From: Edolisoma coerulescens
Taxonomy: Eukaryota > Chordata > Aves > Passeriformes > Campephagidae
Length of the DNA stretch: 64,000 bases
Reading direction: 5' to 3'
Assembly (NCBI GenBank): GCA_013397115.1
Contig: VWZW01004383.1
Span: forward strand, 303,735 to 367,734
This document shows, in pieces, positions 62,767 to 64,000 of the stretch. A program made the position numbers and the translations under genes. The notes beneath the pieces were generated by a model. That model saw only the letters and a program-made list of their open reading frames with translations, was not told where the DNA came from and ran no database searches. Numbering within the stretch: the stretch's first letter is position 1; each line of letters starts with the position of its first letter.

Positions 62767-64000
62767 CCCCCTAACAACCTCCAAGCTTCCTTTTCAGATT
62801 ATTTCTGTCATCAATTAAGTTCAAAACTCCTTCAGCGTGTCTTCAGAGCAACTACCTGAAGCTCCTCTTTTTGCCCCCTCCCCTCTTTTTTTCAGGAAAA
62901 AGCATGACAGAATCCTTGATGGTTAAATTTAGGGTTGCACTCTTCTTTCCAGAAGTATCAGAGTCTCCCCCTCCAGAAATGCATCATTTCTTGAGTTGAG
63001 ATGTGGGAGATACCCTTGATGGTTGCAGGATTTTTTGACCCTGTGATAATAAATGACTTTCAGGTTTACGTTTTGAGAGCAAATATAAATGATGAAGGTC
63101 CTCTTAGAAATGACATGAATTGAATTAAATGCCCCCTTTTTAAGGGCTGCAAACTCAAATTCTGCCCTTATGATGCACTATTGCATATTTTTTTCTCTGA
63201 GTGACCCAGCTGGAGTTGTGCCTTTTCCTCACTAGTCTGCCAAGGAACCTTTGTGCTGAATCACTGACTATTTCTACTGTAATTGGCTTGGACTTCTAGG
63301 GTGAGGGGTGCACTGAATATGTCTCCTTTTTTGCCCACTAATTGTTTTCTATGCCTCATGGGGCATTTTCTTCAGATTTTCAGTGCTCCTGTAATATTTA
63401 ATTTGGAGCTGGATGTGTAGCAAAATGAAAATTTTTTCAGTTTGATTAGTTCATTAAATGTTGCTTGTCAGTTTAAGGAAATTTTGAGCAGTTTTTCTTC
63501 TTGCTGAAGAGGGAGTTTTATACTATCTTAAGACTTCCTGAAAGTAACCAACTGTCATAAAAAATCCTCAACCATTTTTTGTTACAGTTATTCCAGCCAA
63601 GATTTGTGTTTATCCCTTTATTGATCCTTTCAGAATAAACAAGAAATAATGGAATAGTTGTTCTTACAGTGCCCTATTCCCCACTTCCCAGGCAAATCAA
63701 GGATGTCTCTCAGCAGCAGAAGGATAAGGTAGACTTGTGACTAGAGCCATTATGTGGGGTAGCGGGAAGATGATACAAACTAGTGTGCTTTTTCCTGAAG
63801 AGCTGTATTTCAGACTGCTCTTTCTGTAGCAAAAAAATCAGAGTTTTTTAGCAGATGGATCAAAAGCAAAGTATACTTTGATTTCCATTGGGTTGGCATT
63901 GTTTCCACAAGATTACTTGACATCACATCACTGTAGGCCTGTGTGTGCACTAACATGCTTGCCAACTAAAATTACAGAAGCCGAAGGATGGGGTCAGAGG

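Larger units (their letters stand above)
61057..64000. other. SUGCT downstream intron, simple repeats only
   Basis: No exon recognised up to the end of the window. It contains (TTTG)n at 61896-61914, (CATA)n at 61971-61988, a pyrimidine-rich stretch about 62.14-62.62 kb with a poly-T run, and a poly-A run at 62743-62766. Confidence 0.5.

Noticed and set aside
1..64000. CRISPR arrays, operons, tRNA or rRNA genes
   Set aside because: None seen. Repeats present are microsatellites and retroelements, and the sequence is a vertebrate intron.

Overview
The window looks like gene-poor, AT-rich chromosomal DNA from a bird, or possibly another sauropsid close to birds. The reasons are several 5'-truncated CR1 LINE fragments with the typical 3' tail (AGAATCATAGAAT read in reverse), a solo LTR of a type common in bird endogenous retroviruses, sparse MIR-like remnants, and no L1 or Alu-type elements. 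No prokaryotic gene organisation is present. Almost all open frames of 60-130 codons look like chance frames; they lack splice context, codon bias and family motifs.

The one convincing gene feature is a 64-nt coding exon at 37867-37930 on the + strand. It encodes VLHNGLVMEMNHPT-AGRIAVP plus the first base of a Gly codon. I recognise this as an exon near the C-terminus of SUGCT (succinyl-CoA:glutarate CoA-transferase, C7orf10), a mitochondrial class III CoA-transferase. It has a canonical AG acceptor preceded by a (TGTTT)5 tract, and a GT donor. I found no other SUGCT exon, so about 37.8 kb upstream and 26 kb downstream are read as parts of two long SUGCT introns.

The introns contain the following. 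(1) CR1 LINE fragments: 21281-22335 (-), 26427-26921 (+), 34454-35024 (-), 41127-41538 (+), an old piece at 36555-36745 (+), a 3' tail at 49262-49352 (+), and a heavily decayed CR1/L3-like body at about 32390-33800 (+) in which endonuclease, RT and C-terminal remnants appear in the right order. (2) A solo LTR at 60644-61051, flanked by a 5-bp target duplication (CAGGT). (3) Ancient MIR-like and other old amniote repeats, near 9.3, 10.1, 12.1, 17.85, 25.2, 42.8, 45.5, 56.5 and 56.9 kb. (4) Microsatellites and low-complexity tracts. The rest is unique AT-rich sequence in which I see no gene.

I found no evidence of an undescribed multi-gene system. The items most worth a second look are the microsatellite serving as the polypyrimidine tract of the SUGCT exon, the clean solo LTR, the decayed LINE, and a purine-rich stretch around 50.5-53.4 kb that might be an eroded retroelement.
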